From the NCBI RefSeq assembly GCF_963675165.1, contig NC_087384.1:4457182-4521181 (forward strand): a stretch of DNA of 64,000 nt, given 5' to 3'. This DNA is from Halichondria panicea (lineage: Eukaryota > Porifera > Demospongiae > Suberitida > Halichondriidae). The notes under the pieces are model-generated. The model had not been told where the DNA came from. It saw nothing but the letters and a program-made list of their open reading frames with translations, and did not search any database. Shown here piece by piece: positions 21,640 to 31,672 of the stretch; position 1 is the stretch's first letter; each line of letters begins with the position of its first letter. A program made the translations under genes and the position numbers.

Positions 21640-22196
21640 CCAATTGACAAGGAGAAAACATAAATTTGTAAGCAGAATGAAAGAAGGATTGCTTTTTTGG
21701 ACGTTTCTGATGATAATACTCTTGTAACATGTTTTATAATTGAACGCAATTCTGCTGTATACGGCATTATTATACAACTTGAATGTATAACAAAGTATAA
21801 CAAACTTCAGTGTGTGTGTGGTGTGTGTGTGGGTTATGAGAGTACAAATAATTATTATATAGACCTTAGCACTTGTTCAGAGCTAATAAGCTTGCAGCTA
21901 ATCATGATGTCATAATGAAGAGGTCTGGCTTCCTGCATGTCTCAAATTTTCCGCCGCTCTGCGGGGTGGGGTGCTTTGTACCACCCAAGTGGCCCCCCCA
22001 ACCTTTTAACTGTTCTTACTCCACTGATGCACACATGCAGAGGTGCATATAATAAGCCTTGTTTATGAATTACTTGTCGTATACATGTGTAGTCACAATT
22101 CACAATAGTAATAGGGTTTGTTTGTTTGTCGCAAATGATTAACTACGCATTCAAAATCTGATATACGGTATCTTGTATTTTGTTTTGATTCTTTAG
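21640..22196. other. Junction between the two gene arrays
   Basis: No signal-peptide exon for receptor A1 could be found here. From about 22090 the sequence is homologous to the intron before exon 2 of the other A copies (47470, 63040), including the half-MITE motif CTGATATACGGTATC. The rest holds an imperfect GT-rich tract near 21815 and no feature I can support. Confidence 0.5.
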
Positions 22197-25100
22197 CCCG
22201 GTTTAAGGTACCACCAGTGTCGGTGGTGCAGGCCAAAGGTGTGGACGCAGTCTTAAGTGTCTGTATCTTGGTGCTGTTAACCACAGTTGGGGAATCAATG
22301 GAACCTTTCCAGCAGAAGGCAAGCACCCACCTGATGTTACCCGTACCCAAGCGTCTGATAATACCCCAGCAACAGCACATTACAACAACACTGTGGTGCT
22401 GTGTAGAGTTGTTGAAATGGAAGGAGGGCTCGGGCTCCAGTATGTGGACTTACTGAGACGCAGTACACTTTTACATATCCCAACCACAATCGGTATAATG
22501 GCACATTTTTTTCCACTGTGACTCCTGTTGAAGGAGGGAATCAAATGAAAGGAACAGCTAGTGAACCAGTTGCTGGATCATTTACATCAGCCAGAGCTAG
22601 GTGGCTAGTGTACTTATACTGATCATGGTTCTTTGTGGTTTATAAGTGCTTCTCTACGGGTGTAAGAACAGTTGTCAGCCAAGGAGAAGACTCAGATAAA
22701 AAATGTGTGATGTTTGAAGCAATGGTAATAATCACTATAATTATTGTATATCAATGGTCTAGTTGTTATTTTTTCAGGTCCCTGAATGTACACTGTTTAC
22801 TTTGTATCGAGTGGAATTTGGATCACTACTAGTAGGATTCTAAGAGTGGTGCTCTTAACGCATCTGGAAATGTTTCAATCACCTTCTCACTTCCTACTGA
22901 CATTCTAACAAATATCTCTGTGCTGCTAATGGAATTGACCTGATGTTTGAGAGTTTATTAAGTGAGTAAATCTCTGTTTCACTTTACACGGAGTCATATA
23001 ATACTCTTCAGGTACTAGTGATATTCAAAGACTTCTACCTGAGACTATAATTGTTCCGAAAGCATCAGTATGTGTGGCCATATTGAATATGCTGTGGATT
23101 CTTTTTCTCTTGGGGCTCTTAATGTATTTAGTTCCCATCACAAGTTATCATGCACAAGTGAGTCCAGCAGCATTATGTTGGCTGTGCCAAGGAGTACGGG
23201 TGATAGTTTCAGTATCAGTCACATACCTCCTGGAAGATACAGTCTCCTTGCTTTTGACCTGGAGAACAACCGTCTGCCAAGAATGCCACTCTCTCTAGCA
23301 TCTACAAGTGAAATACTGGAAGTGAGTACGTCACGAGGTAAGTGTGTAATGGTGCGATGTGTAGCAATTAACACTGTGAGTACTAGCTGCATGTGCATGT
23401 ATACCCATTGGTATAGAACTCCGGCCCGTTAGAAAGAGCCATACAATTGACAAATGCTGAACATCAATTTTTTTACTACACAGCATACATGTATATGGCT
23501 CATTACACAAACATACAAGTGTATGTAAGGCTCACACACAAACATACGTATATATGTATAGTCATGTAATAATAATAAGAGGAACTGCACTGCTCTTGTT
23601 AGGCCGTAACATGTAACATCTGTTGGCTATTGTCATGTAGGATCATAGTGATAGTTTATGCTGCACGTCATATGTTTTTGTGTATGTGTATATGTACGTG
23701 GCTAACAGTCGACCATTGTACATGCATGTGTGCATCTCTAGGAACTGCTGCTCCCCTGCCCAATAGTGTAGGAATCACTGCCGTTAAGTTAATCAATGGA
23801 GATGTTGAAGTGTACTGCTCTATATACCTGTAACGAACTGCTTGGTGTTGGTTCATTCAATCAACTCGCCAGAACAATTATAATTATGTCCGGCTCATCA
23901 ACTCTACTGATGAAAGAAAAACTGTCTTCTCTGTTGATCTCATTGGTATAATGCCACAGCCTTTGTAGCAGTGCTCACTTGGGAGAAAATGACTCTATAT
24001 TTGACAGTCAATTATCCCTCATCACCCAACTAGAAACATATCCTAACCGGAAACATCGGTTAGGTTGTTTCAGTCAGATTATTTGTTACGATGTAGGAGT
24101 AGTATTATAGTTGTTGACAATGCCTTGATAAGATTGTTAATTAGCCTAGTTTATTCAAAACAATTATTCATCTTAAAATATTCCCACCTGCAGCTGTCTC
24201 AACCATGCCAATCATTTCGGCTCCTCAGACACTACCCACTGCAGTAGTAGCAGGTCAGTCAAAACCAACCATCAACTACGGCTCTAAATGGCCAATAATT
24301 GGTACTAACTGCATGGGTCTACTAGCTGTCTTGCATGTACATGCACTTCTATGTATGAAAAAGGATTTTTGCTTTCTTGTTGCATGCACTGTGATTACTA
24401 CACTGGTGGTGGTGTCCATTTCTTTAGTTCTTCTGGTTCTAGTCGTAATAAAGAGGACTAAACGAGGCAGAAAAGTATTAAATTCCAGCTGCCGTCACAT
24501 GAAAAGGTACACCCATTTTACACTAGTTGTAATTATGCATGCATAATATTATAATTTATAGTGAAATTTTGAGCATGTTTTCAACTTTTTATGTTTATTG
24601 TATCTTTCATACTGTGGGCACACATACTGTATTCATTTCAGTACTAGTCACTTCAGTGGATACAGCAATGCATCCTCAGTACAGGTAAGTATAGATAACC
24701 ATGTATAACGTCTAGTGAAAGACTTACATTACTTAACAGAATATCTAATTTGGGTAGGAATGTCAGAGTTGTGGGATTTAATTAGAAAGTATATGCTCTT
24801 ATCATGCACAATTTCAGGATAATTAAACTGTGTTGTCTACAGAATGAAGGTGTTGAATTAACGTCTGTTATTGGACTCCACGATGTGTGCAAGGATGACA
24901 ATTACAACATAGCTGACAGCGGTATTGCCTTGTCATCAACTTACAATGTAATCCGTGAAGAGAACTTACATGACAGAGGCAAATCACCATATGATGTAAT
25001 CATCACTGAGGACCTTTCCGATATTGGTAGTGGAGTGTATGACGTAGCACGTAAGGAGAACATGAATAACTCAGCAGACGCCACACGATCTCCTTATGTT

Positions 25101-25540
25101 GTGGTCAGTAGCGAGTACTTACCGCCACCTGGCTACGAATCAGTCACGGCTACAACGTCATCTGCTTCACTGTTTCCCCCATCCCTAGAGCAGCGAAGCT
25201 CCGTCTCTTCCTGCCCCATACGACTCTGGAGTGGATACTCTTTTAGAGAGTGTCGTTAACGGGTCAGTTCAGAATGATGTTGTGGTAACAAAGGACGAGT
25301 CAAAGCAAGGAGATGTATTTTTAAATGAGAAATCTGCTGATGAGACAAAAGACGATATTGATGACGACGGACAAGAGGTCATAGTTGAGGTGAGCAGATA
25401 ATTGTCACGAATTTGTCATTAGTTTGATTGTGTCAGTATCACGAGTTTTCCATGTACAGAAAAATATATGGATTTAGCTCATGTCTTCTCTTGCAACTCG
25501 CAGTCCATTTGCACAGTATCCAGACACAAGGTTCATTATA

Positions 25541-26604
25541 AGTGAAACATTAAGTCAGAATTTAGTACGTCAATAAAAAATACATCATTTTGAGCTGAAT
25601 GCATACAATATGTAATTAGTTTTTCGTTGTCTAGGCTACAGCGTGATTTGTGGTTAAGATTACAAGGGTGACTGTAGATACCAAGCATTAGCCCCGGGTA
25701 TTGATGAAAATGGTATAATCTGTAGCTTATCTATACCTTTCTAATTTGTTGGATCATTTTTTAAAGGAATCAGCGGAATATTTTTTTTCAGCTGATACTT
25801 TTCGATTCCCGGTGTATGGTTATAGTTCTTGTACGTCCATCACAGAAATTAACAATTAAGGGGAGTTTAGTTGATTTATATATAGAAACTGTTGTTTTGT
25901 TTTATCTTCTACCTTTATAGTAGGTATCAGGAGTGCATCCTGTAGGTATTTATTCCAACATTAACTTTGAAGCCACTCCCATCGGTTTTGGTGGAAAAGT
26001 TGTGACGGACGTTGCCCAGCTGCGTAGCTAGCATCACCAACCATTCTCGTGCAAGTAAGCTGCAAGTACAATGTATACAAGCTCAGATTTTTTGGTAAAG
26101 CAAGCTTTAGCTGTGTCTAGTTACAAAGAAATGCATACCAAAAGAAAAGTGTGTACTTTGCTATTGTGATACGGTTTTTAGCGTTATATTGATTTGCATA
26201 ATGAAATTTCAGATAAGTATACGTCTGTCACAAAATATGTGTACGTCCGTCACGAGGAAAAGTAGCCCATTTAAAGAAGACGCTAGCCATAATTTGTTTT
26301 TTCCAAATAATTTATCAGCATAAACATGTTTTTATTATCCTAAGGCTAGTTACAAGCAAATTAACTAGCACACTTCACAGACTTTTGTGAGTGAACAGTT
26401 CTACATACATAATTTCAATTTCTCTGAATACGTCCGTCACAGTACTTAAAATTCACCTGCAACGCACCAGAAAATTAAAAAATGTGTGCTGTTGAATTTA
26501 CTGAGTGATTCTACTGACACCTATATTTTAAAGTTTTCGCTTGTACTTAGTGTTCAGTACAAAACAATCTCTGAATTGTAACGTCCGTCACCACGGAATT
26601 GCCC
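25541..26604. mobile_element. Insertion unique to A1, with repeated ACGTCCGTCAC
   Basis: Compared with A2 (GTTCATTATA followed directly by GCCGGCTAATG at 52936-52956), A1 carries about 1.06 kb extra in the intron before the ITIM exon. It contains five scattered copies of (A)CGTCCGTCAC or close variants (25829, 26223, 26246, 26430, 26580) and one complement (26003). TATA lies at both edges. No coding frame is visible. Confidence 0.6.
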
Positions 26605-26639
26605 TATAGCTGGCTTATGATTTTCCCTCATCCCCATAG

Positions 26640-26763
26640 CACCTGTATGTGATGGTCAAAACAGAGCCAGGTGCCAACTCAGACGACCCCACAAGGGTTG
26701 TGTACGCTCAGGTGAACAAGAAGAAACAGAAGCCTGTCCGTCTTACTGGGTCAGCTGCCGCTG
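26640..26763 (+). CDS. A1 cytoplasmic exon with ITIM-like VVYAQV
   Basis: The exon is bounded by CCCATAG and G/GTGAGC and is open in the frame set by the preceding exon, which ends on a whole codon (GAG). It begins HLYVMVKTEPG and contains RVVYAQVNKKKQ at about 26694-26729. VVYAQV fits the ITIM consensus (S/I/V/L)xYxx(I/V/L) exactly. The paralogous exon in A2 (52975-53098) keeps it with few changes, which points to selection before the copies decayed. Confidence 0.7.
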
Positions 26764-26939
26764 GTGAGCACTACTATACTTGTGTTTACCTCGTTATAGT
26801 CTTCATAAAAACCACACAGTGGTCAATACTTCCATGTGCATGTACAAGTCAGGTAAGTTTTCTACGTGAAGTTGCACGATTTTGGAGAAACTGGGTGACA
26901 TTCGATACACATAATATTATACTAATCTAATCCTTTTAG

Positions 26940-27232
26940 TTGCTGCTCCCGTGAAGCGCTCACCGCTCATCTGTGACACCCTAATGGAAGAGCTCCATCT
27001 TCTGGCAGGGAGGTGGAAGGACCTAGCGAGAACACTGGACATGGATGAAGAGGACGTGATAATATCTTCAGTAATAACGAGAATGACCAACTGAGGCTGC
27101 ATGAGCTGGTGGAGCTTTACTTCAGTAGCACACAATACAGACACACTTGGGAGGAGGTGGTGCAAATGTTGACAGATGTTGAGGAACATAGAATTGCTGA
27201 GAGAATTCAAAAGGATAAAGTTGATTCACTAG
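26940..27232 (+). pseudogene. Death-domain exon of A1, one frameshift
   Basis: The acceptor is CTTTTAG and the donor is CTAG/GTAAAT. The first part reads LMEELHLLAGRWKDLARTLDMDEEDV. After a shift of frame near 27055 the second part reads LRLHELVELYF, TWEEVVQMLTDVEEHRIAERI. The spacing of W, LA, L, W/TW and AE-I matches the six-helix death-domain fold used in apoptosis and immune signalling. The exon is missing from A2. Confidence 0.7.
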
Positions 27233-27319
27233 GTAAATGTACTGAGCTGTATATGATCATAATTGTGTGACACGGGTATACATGCTTGTATGTAAGTTGC
27301 TCCCATGCACTTCAGTAAT

Positions 27320-27870
27320 TATGCCTCGGTGCGCATGCATGCGCAAGCGAGGTATACGGTAGTGTGTTTGTGTGTGTGTATATCAGTCTGTCTGTCTGTC
27401 TGTCTGTCTGTGTATAGACTGCTACAGCTGCTCAAGGATCAATGAAGAGTTTCTATAGGCTTCCAGTAACGTTTTCTTAATTGGATTTTAATTCGTGGAT
27501 TTGCAAAATAATGCTTCGTTCTCGAGTTATACCTACTTTTGGTTATTTGGAATGCTATTGCAGCCTTTTTAGAAGAGTGCGTAGCAAAACTTGTCCATGG
27601 AATGTTGCTACTGTACTTAGTAGTTAGCTCTGCACTAGAATGCTAGCTATTGGTAGCTGCAAGAGTGAGAAGAGAGCTGGACTTTTGTCATCAATCGTTT
27701 TTTAACAACAATCATGGTCGATCATTACCCACTCGTTGAGTTTCTCTGTGATTCTCATGCAGCAAAATAAATATTCATAAAAATGTTCATCATCATAATT
27801 GTAATCATGGTGTGTCTCCTGCAATGCGCAGTAAATGTGGGTGTGGCTTCCTTAAACGGGGAATGACCAA
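27320..27870. repeat. Repeat insertion with GCGCATGC palindrome and (TCTG)n
   Basis: It begins GCCTCGGTGCGCATGCATGCGC and is followed by about six TCTG units (27388-27412). It is absent from A2, which jumps from the intron after the ITIM exon to sequence matching 27880. It may be a MITE-like repeat; the ends are not resolved. Confidence 0.5.
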
Positions 27871-28634
27871 TATTTTCCACGCTGCCTGAGGCACCCTCCT
27901 ACTGATATTCCTATAGAGACACCACTGCATGCATGGTTAGGCTATTGCAGAGGGTTGATTTTCTCATTGTTCACACACAGGTATTGCGGAGCCAATCAAG
28001 CAGCTTCTGTGGATTCTTGTGACCGTATTCAGTCCACTGCAAGTACATAGCCCTAGCTGAACAATCTGTCATCTTGATTGTAATCAAATTTTTAACTTCC
28101 CCTCACTGGATGCAATAGCCCCTGTAAACCGTGTATTTTTTCTAGCTATAATATTATTGTTTCATAATCTTACTCATTTGTGTGAATTTGCATTGCTTTC
28201 TTGTTTGTCTGATGCATTTTATATAGAGAAGCTTATACCTTAATGTTACTATTATAAACTGACGGGTACTAATTTTAGCAAGTTATGTCTGAGGAAATAA
28301 TGAAACCAGGAGTGCACCCCTGATAAAACGCATTAAAATATAATTATAAAAAAAATTTTTCCGATGATATAAATGTACTTTTTAGAGTATGCTAGAAGCA
28401 AGCTAGCCCAATCTATATATTTCTGACTCAAACTTCAATCAACATTCAATCTAAAGAAACCATAGAAATACCAATTTATTAATTTTATAATAATAATATA
28501 TACATCTTGGCATAGTTATTGATTTGCTGCAAATCCCCCAAAATTATAGTATACCCTAAAAACTGAAAACGCTAAAATTACTATACCTGGGTATATGTAC
28601 TACAATACATGTATAATATAAAATTATCCACTGT

Positions 28635-28721
28635 CAGGGTTTCATCTATAGGATTAAAATTGGGGGGGGGGGAGGGGGGAAGATTCACCCCAGCCCCTCC
28701 CCCCCCGTAAATGAAACCCTG
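28635..28721. mobile_element. Short foldback element, CAGGGTTTCAT ends
   Basis: 87 bases from CAGGGTTTCAT to ATGAAACCCTG, with G- and C-runs as the inner arms. ACTGT stands on both sides, and the paralogous spacer near 53895 has a single CCACTGTACAATAAT, i.e. the empty site. That gives a 5-base target duplication. Confidence 0.75.
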
Positions 28722-29337
28722 ACTGTACAATAATAGTGTTGAAACTTAAATTGGTGTGAAATCCTTATAGTGAATCTGACTCACTCATTAAATCCACCAG
28801 GGCCTATTTTCAACTTCACTCACTCCCTTTCACCGTTTCCCCCATAGCCTCCTTCTTTCACCCTCCCTCTTTCTCTCTCCCCCCCCCCCCCACTCCTATA
28901 GACTCTACCACCCTTATTCCCTTTTTCTTTCTCTTTCTCTCTCTCTCATAGCCTAGGTGCATGCATTGCATGCCGTTATACATAAAATTATATGCACTCT
29001 AAGTTTGACACTTTGAATTGAGTCTCCCTCCTCCCTCTCTCCCTCTCTCCCTCTCTCTCCCTCTCTCCCTCTCTCCCTCTCTCTCCCTCTCTCCCCCTCT
29101 CCCTCTGCATCTCCCTCCCTAAGCATTTGGTTAAGCTATATACACTGTGAAGTCAATTTGTCTGTAACTATAGTTGTTGTTGCCTATAGCTAGGAGCTTG
29201 TCTCTAGCTAATTTGTCTAGCCTATATATATAGAATCCCTCTACACCAAGATAAGAGCTCAACAAATACGGCCCCACCATAGTTAACCCTGACTTTTTTT
29301 AGGACACGTCCTCTTTTTTTAATTTATATATTATACA

Positions 29338-29504
29338 CAGTGGAACCCCTCTATAACGGACACCTTTGGGAAACAATGTTTTGGATTTTATACGGAGGTA
29401 GTCTTAATTATTGAGAGATTGTGTTGTACACAAACTGTTCATTTTAACCACATAGCAACTGGCTTTTATTCGGAGGTGGTTGCATGTTAACAGAGATTCC
29501 ACTG
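29338..29504. mobile_element. pogo/mariner-like MITE
   Basis: CAGTGGAACCCCTCTATAACGG and AACAGAGATTCCACTG form inverted ends, with TA on the right. It is missing from the A2-B2 spacer. 167 bases, no transposase. Confidence 0.65.
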
Positions 29505-29648
29505 TATATAGATCTAGTTACAAATTGAAAAGGAATAATAAATGCTACCCAGGCCGATTAATTTTGTCTCCGCCAACTAGGGCCTGGGGACGAGGCTAAA
29601 GCATTGCAATGTCATGTGCACACTGAATATAGTATATATATAATATAC

Positions 29649-29943
29649 CAATATAGCGCGAACTTTTTGAGGCACTTATTTCATGGAATGGCCTCTAAAA
29701 GCATTTCATTCCACAATGTTCGCGGAATGACTGCTTACCGGAAGCCACGCCTTTATATCTTTGCACGTTATAGCAGATAATTCTAACAATTTTCGTGTAG
29801 GATTGCTAACCCACGAAATCTGTGAAAATTATGCCCCTTGAAAATTTCACGCTATACGGTAGCCTCGATCCCAGGCCGAGTTTTCGCTTTTATAACGGTT
29901 ATAAAAGCGAAAACTCGGCCTGGGATCGAGGCTAGCTATACGG
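29649..29943. mobile_element. MITE with ATATAGCGCG ends, interrupted
   Basis: The left end CAATATAGCGCGAACTTTTTG pairs with AAAATTTCACGCTATACGG on the right. The inner part (ATTCCACAATGTTCGCGGAATGACTG) is homologous to 20710-20745, so it is the same family as 20571-20798. The right end is split by the 75-base palindrome at 29860-29934. Confidence 0.8.
29860..29934. mobile_element. 75-base palindromic TAGCCTCG element
   Basis: TAGCCTCGATCCCAGGCC ... GGCCTGGGATCGAGGCTA is a near-perfect palindrome around TATAACGGTTATA. The 9 bases GCTATACGG flank it on both sides (29851-29859 and 29935-29943). It sits in the end of an older MITE and shares its ends with the 1,080-base element at 49177. Confidence 0.9.
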
Positions 29944-30001
29944 TAATTCGGTAGATGCACAAGTACGTACCGGCCAGTATAGATCCAAAATAAATGTAAT
30001 C

Positions 30002-30390
30002 CCGTATATCTTCTAATTTATCGGACACTTCTAATTACCCCGGACACTCTTTTGGACAATTTTCGTTGTTCTAATACAACGGACACTCCAGTGCTTTAAT
30101 ATTACATTTGTTCTAAATATCCGGACAATACCCTTGAAAAGTTGAGTTTCATTCACAAGTAAGACTTAGAGTGCTGCAGTTAGATAGCTTTGAGAGCTAG
30201 TTTTAGATAGCTAGTGCAACTATTCAGTCGCACACTGTTCTATTAAACTTAGCTAGCTCGCATGCAGCTGCTTGCTTGTTCTAATTATTCCGGACACTTT
30301 GCATGCTCTATAAAAATCTGTTCCAATTATACCCGGACAATTTCCAAAATAATTATTTTTTGCTGTCCGATAAATTAGAAGATATACGGT
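30002..30390. mobile_element. Foldback MITE, CCGTATATCTTC ends
   Basis: The left end CCGTATATCTTCTAATTTAT and right end ATAAATTAGAAGATATACGG are exact complements. Inside are repeated TTCTAATTA-CCGGACA phrases. The A2-B2 spacer lacks it (AATGAAGTAATACATAGTTAC near 54583). Confidence 0.85.
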
Positions 30391-31672
30391 ACATAGTTTA
30401 CATGCACATAATTATGTATAGTAATGGAGAAAAGAGGCTGGGCATGAGTGGAACACAATGTAAGACATTAGCATTAGACTGCAGTGAGACAGTAAGACAG
30501 CCCTGGAATAGTTGTGCAGCAAAATCTTAACATCTTGAATGACAAAAATTGAACATGTGTGCAAAAAAATGCTATGATGCAGTCATGCTCTATACTACAA
30601 ATGTACATTGTTGCTTTATAATGATATTCATTAATTTTTATCTTGTCATTAGATCTAATTGAACTCTCGATCTCGTGGCCATGATTTTGTGAATAGATAG
30701 TCTATATCTAGGTACGTAACTCATTCCTCTGCTCTCCCTCGTTTTAAGCTACTTGTATACTAGGCTGTAGCCAGGTAATTTAATTGTGATTATTAACCCG
30801 AGGCGCGTGGGCGGCCACGGGTTATAGTAGTTGTTTGGTTTGTTTGTTTGTTTGTTTGTTTGTTTGTTTGTGACAGGTGAATCTACTCACCTGGATGCCA
30901 CAGCACTGTGTTTACAGCATGGATAGCCTTCATACAACAAGTTATTAATTTTAATAGTGGCAGAATTTCATGTTAAACCTTCGTTGTCAAATAAAAACGA
31001 GCAAAAGCTAAGAAGCTTGTGACTGGGTCTGCTTACCTGGATGCTCTAGCACTGCGTTTACAGCATGGGTAGCCTCCACACAACAATTCAGTACTTCTAA
31101 TAGTGGCAGCTTTCGGTGTTAAAGCTTCGTTGTCTAATAAAAGCGAGCAAAATGTAGCTTGAACAGAACTTGCACATGCGTTACTTATAACTGAAGTGAT
31201 CCTGTACCAGGTCCAGAACAATGGAACAGGGTCACTAAAGTAGAAAGCTGTATATATACCAGGAACAATATTGGAACAGGGTCACTAAAGCAGAAAGTTT
31301 GCTTTAGCTGACTGGGATCCATGCAGGACCTGGAGCCATACTTCTCTGAGACTCCATGCTTCTTTGCTGTGATCCTAATCCACAGTGCATATATTTATAG
31401 TACTACTACCTGTTCTCAAATGTTTCAGCATGCCTCCAGTCTGGTTTAGTTTTATTGCTCCTGAGTTGCTGTGCAAGTCATGCATGATGATGATAACAAC
31501 ATCACTATTGCACTGCATTATATCAGTCTTCTGGTTTCTTTATAATCATGTCACCAGCCGAGGGTTTGCACTTTAGTGCTCTAGTTATAGCAAAAAAAGT
31601 GTTTTTTCTACATCTAGATCTACTCAAATTAATTTTTCTCCCACATTATTTTGTTACAGATAAAACAAAGCG

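Larger units (their letters stand above)
22197..28060 (+). pseudogene. Type A Ig receptor, copy A1 (ITIM-like exon and death domain)
   Basis: Degenerate copy of a surface receptor. Exon 2 (Ig) from 22197 carries frameshifts and is fused near 22440 to the middle of the FN3-like exon 3, deleting the intron between. The exon 4 acceptor CTCTACAG has become CTCTACGG, and exon 5 has GGATTCTAA. Later parts survive better: membrane exon about 24194-24506 (CTVITTLVVVSISLVLLVLVVI); 24642-24684; tyrosine-rich cytoplasmic exon 24843-25389 with 16-residue repeats; 26640-26763 with ITIM-like VVYAQV; 26940-27232, a death domain (ELHLLAGRWKDLARTLDM ... TWEEVVQMLTDVEE) with one frameshift near 27055; and 27981-28060 with the stop. 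Sequencing error could explain single indels but not the exon fusion. Confidence 0.7.
28061..31672. other. A1-B1 spacer rich in insertions and pyrimidine tracts
   Basis: No gene here. The backbone is homologous to 53330-55061 (A2-B2 spacer), so each extra block can be seen as an insertion: 28635-28721, 29338-29504, 29649-29943, 30002-30390 and about 30795-31585. Pyrimidine-rich low-complexity DNA, (CCCTCT)n, fills 29025-29105, and a (TTTG)n tract of about eight units lies near 30838. Confidence 0.7.

Noticed and set aside
26906-27210. A 97-codon minus-strand frame
   Set aside because: It is antisense to the death-domain exon, whose plus-strand frames carry the recognisable motif order.
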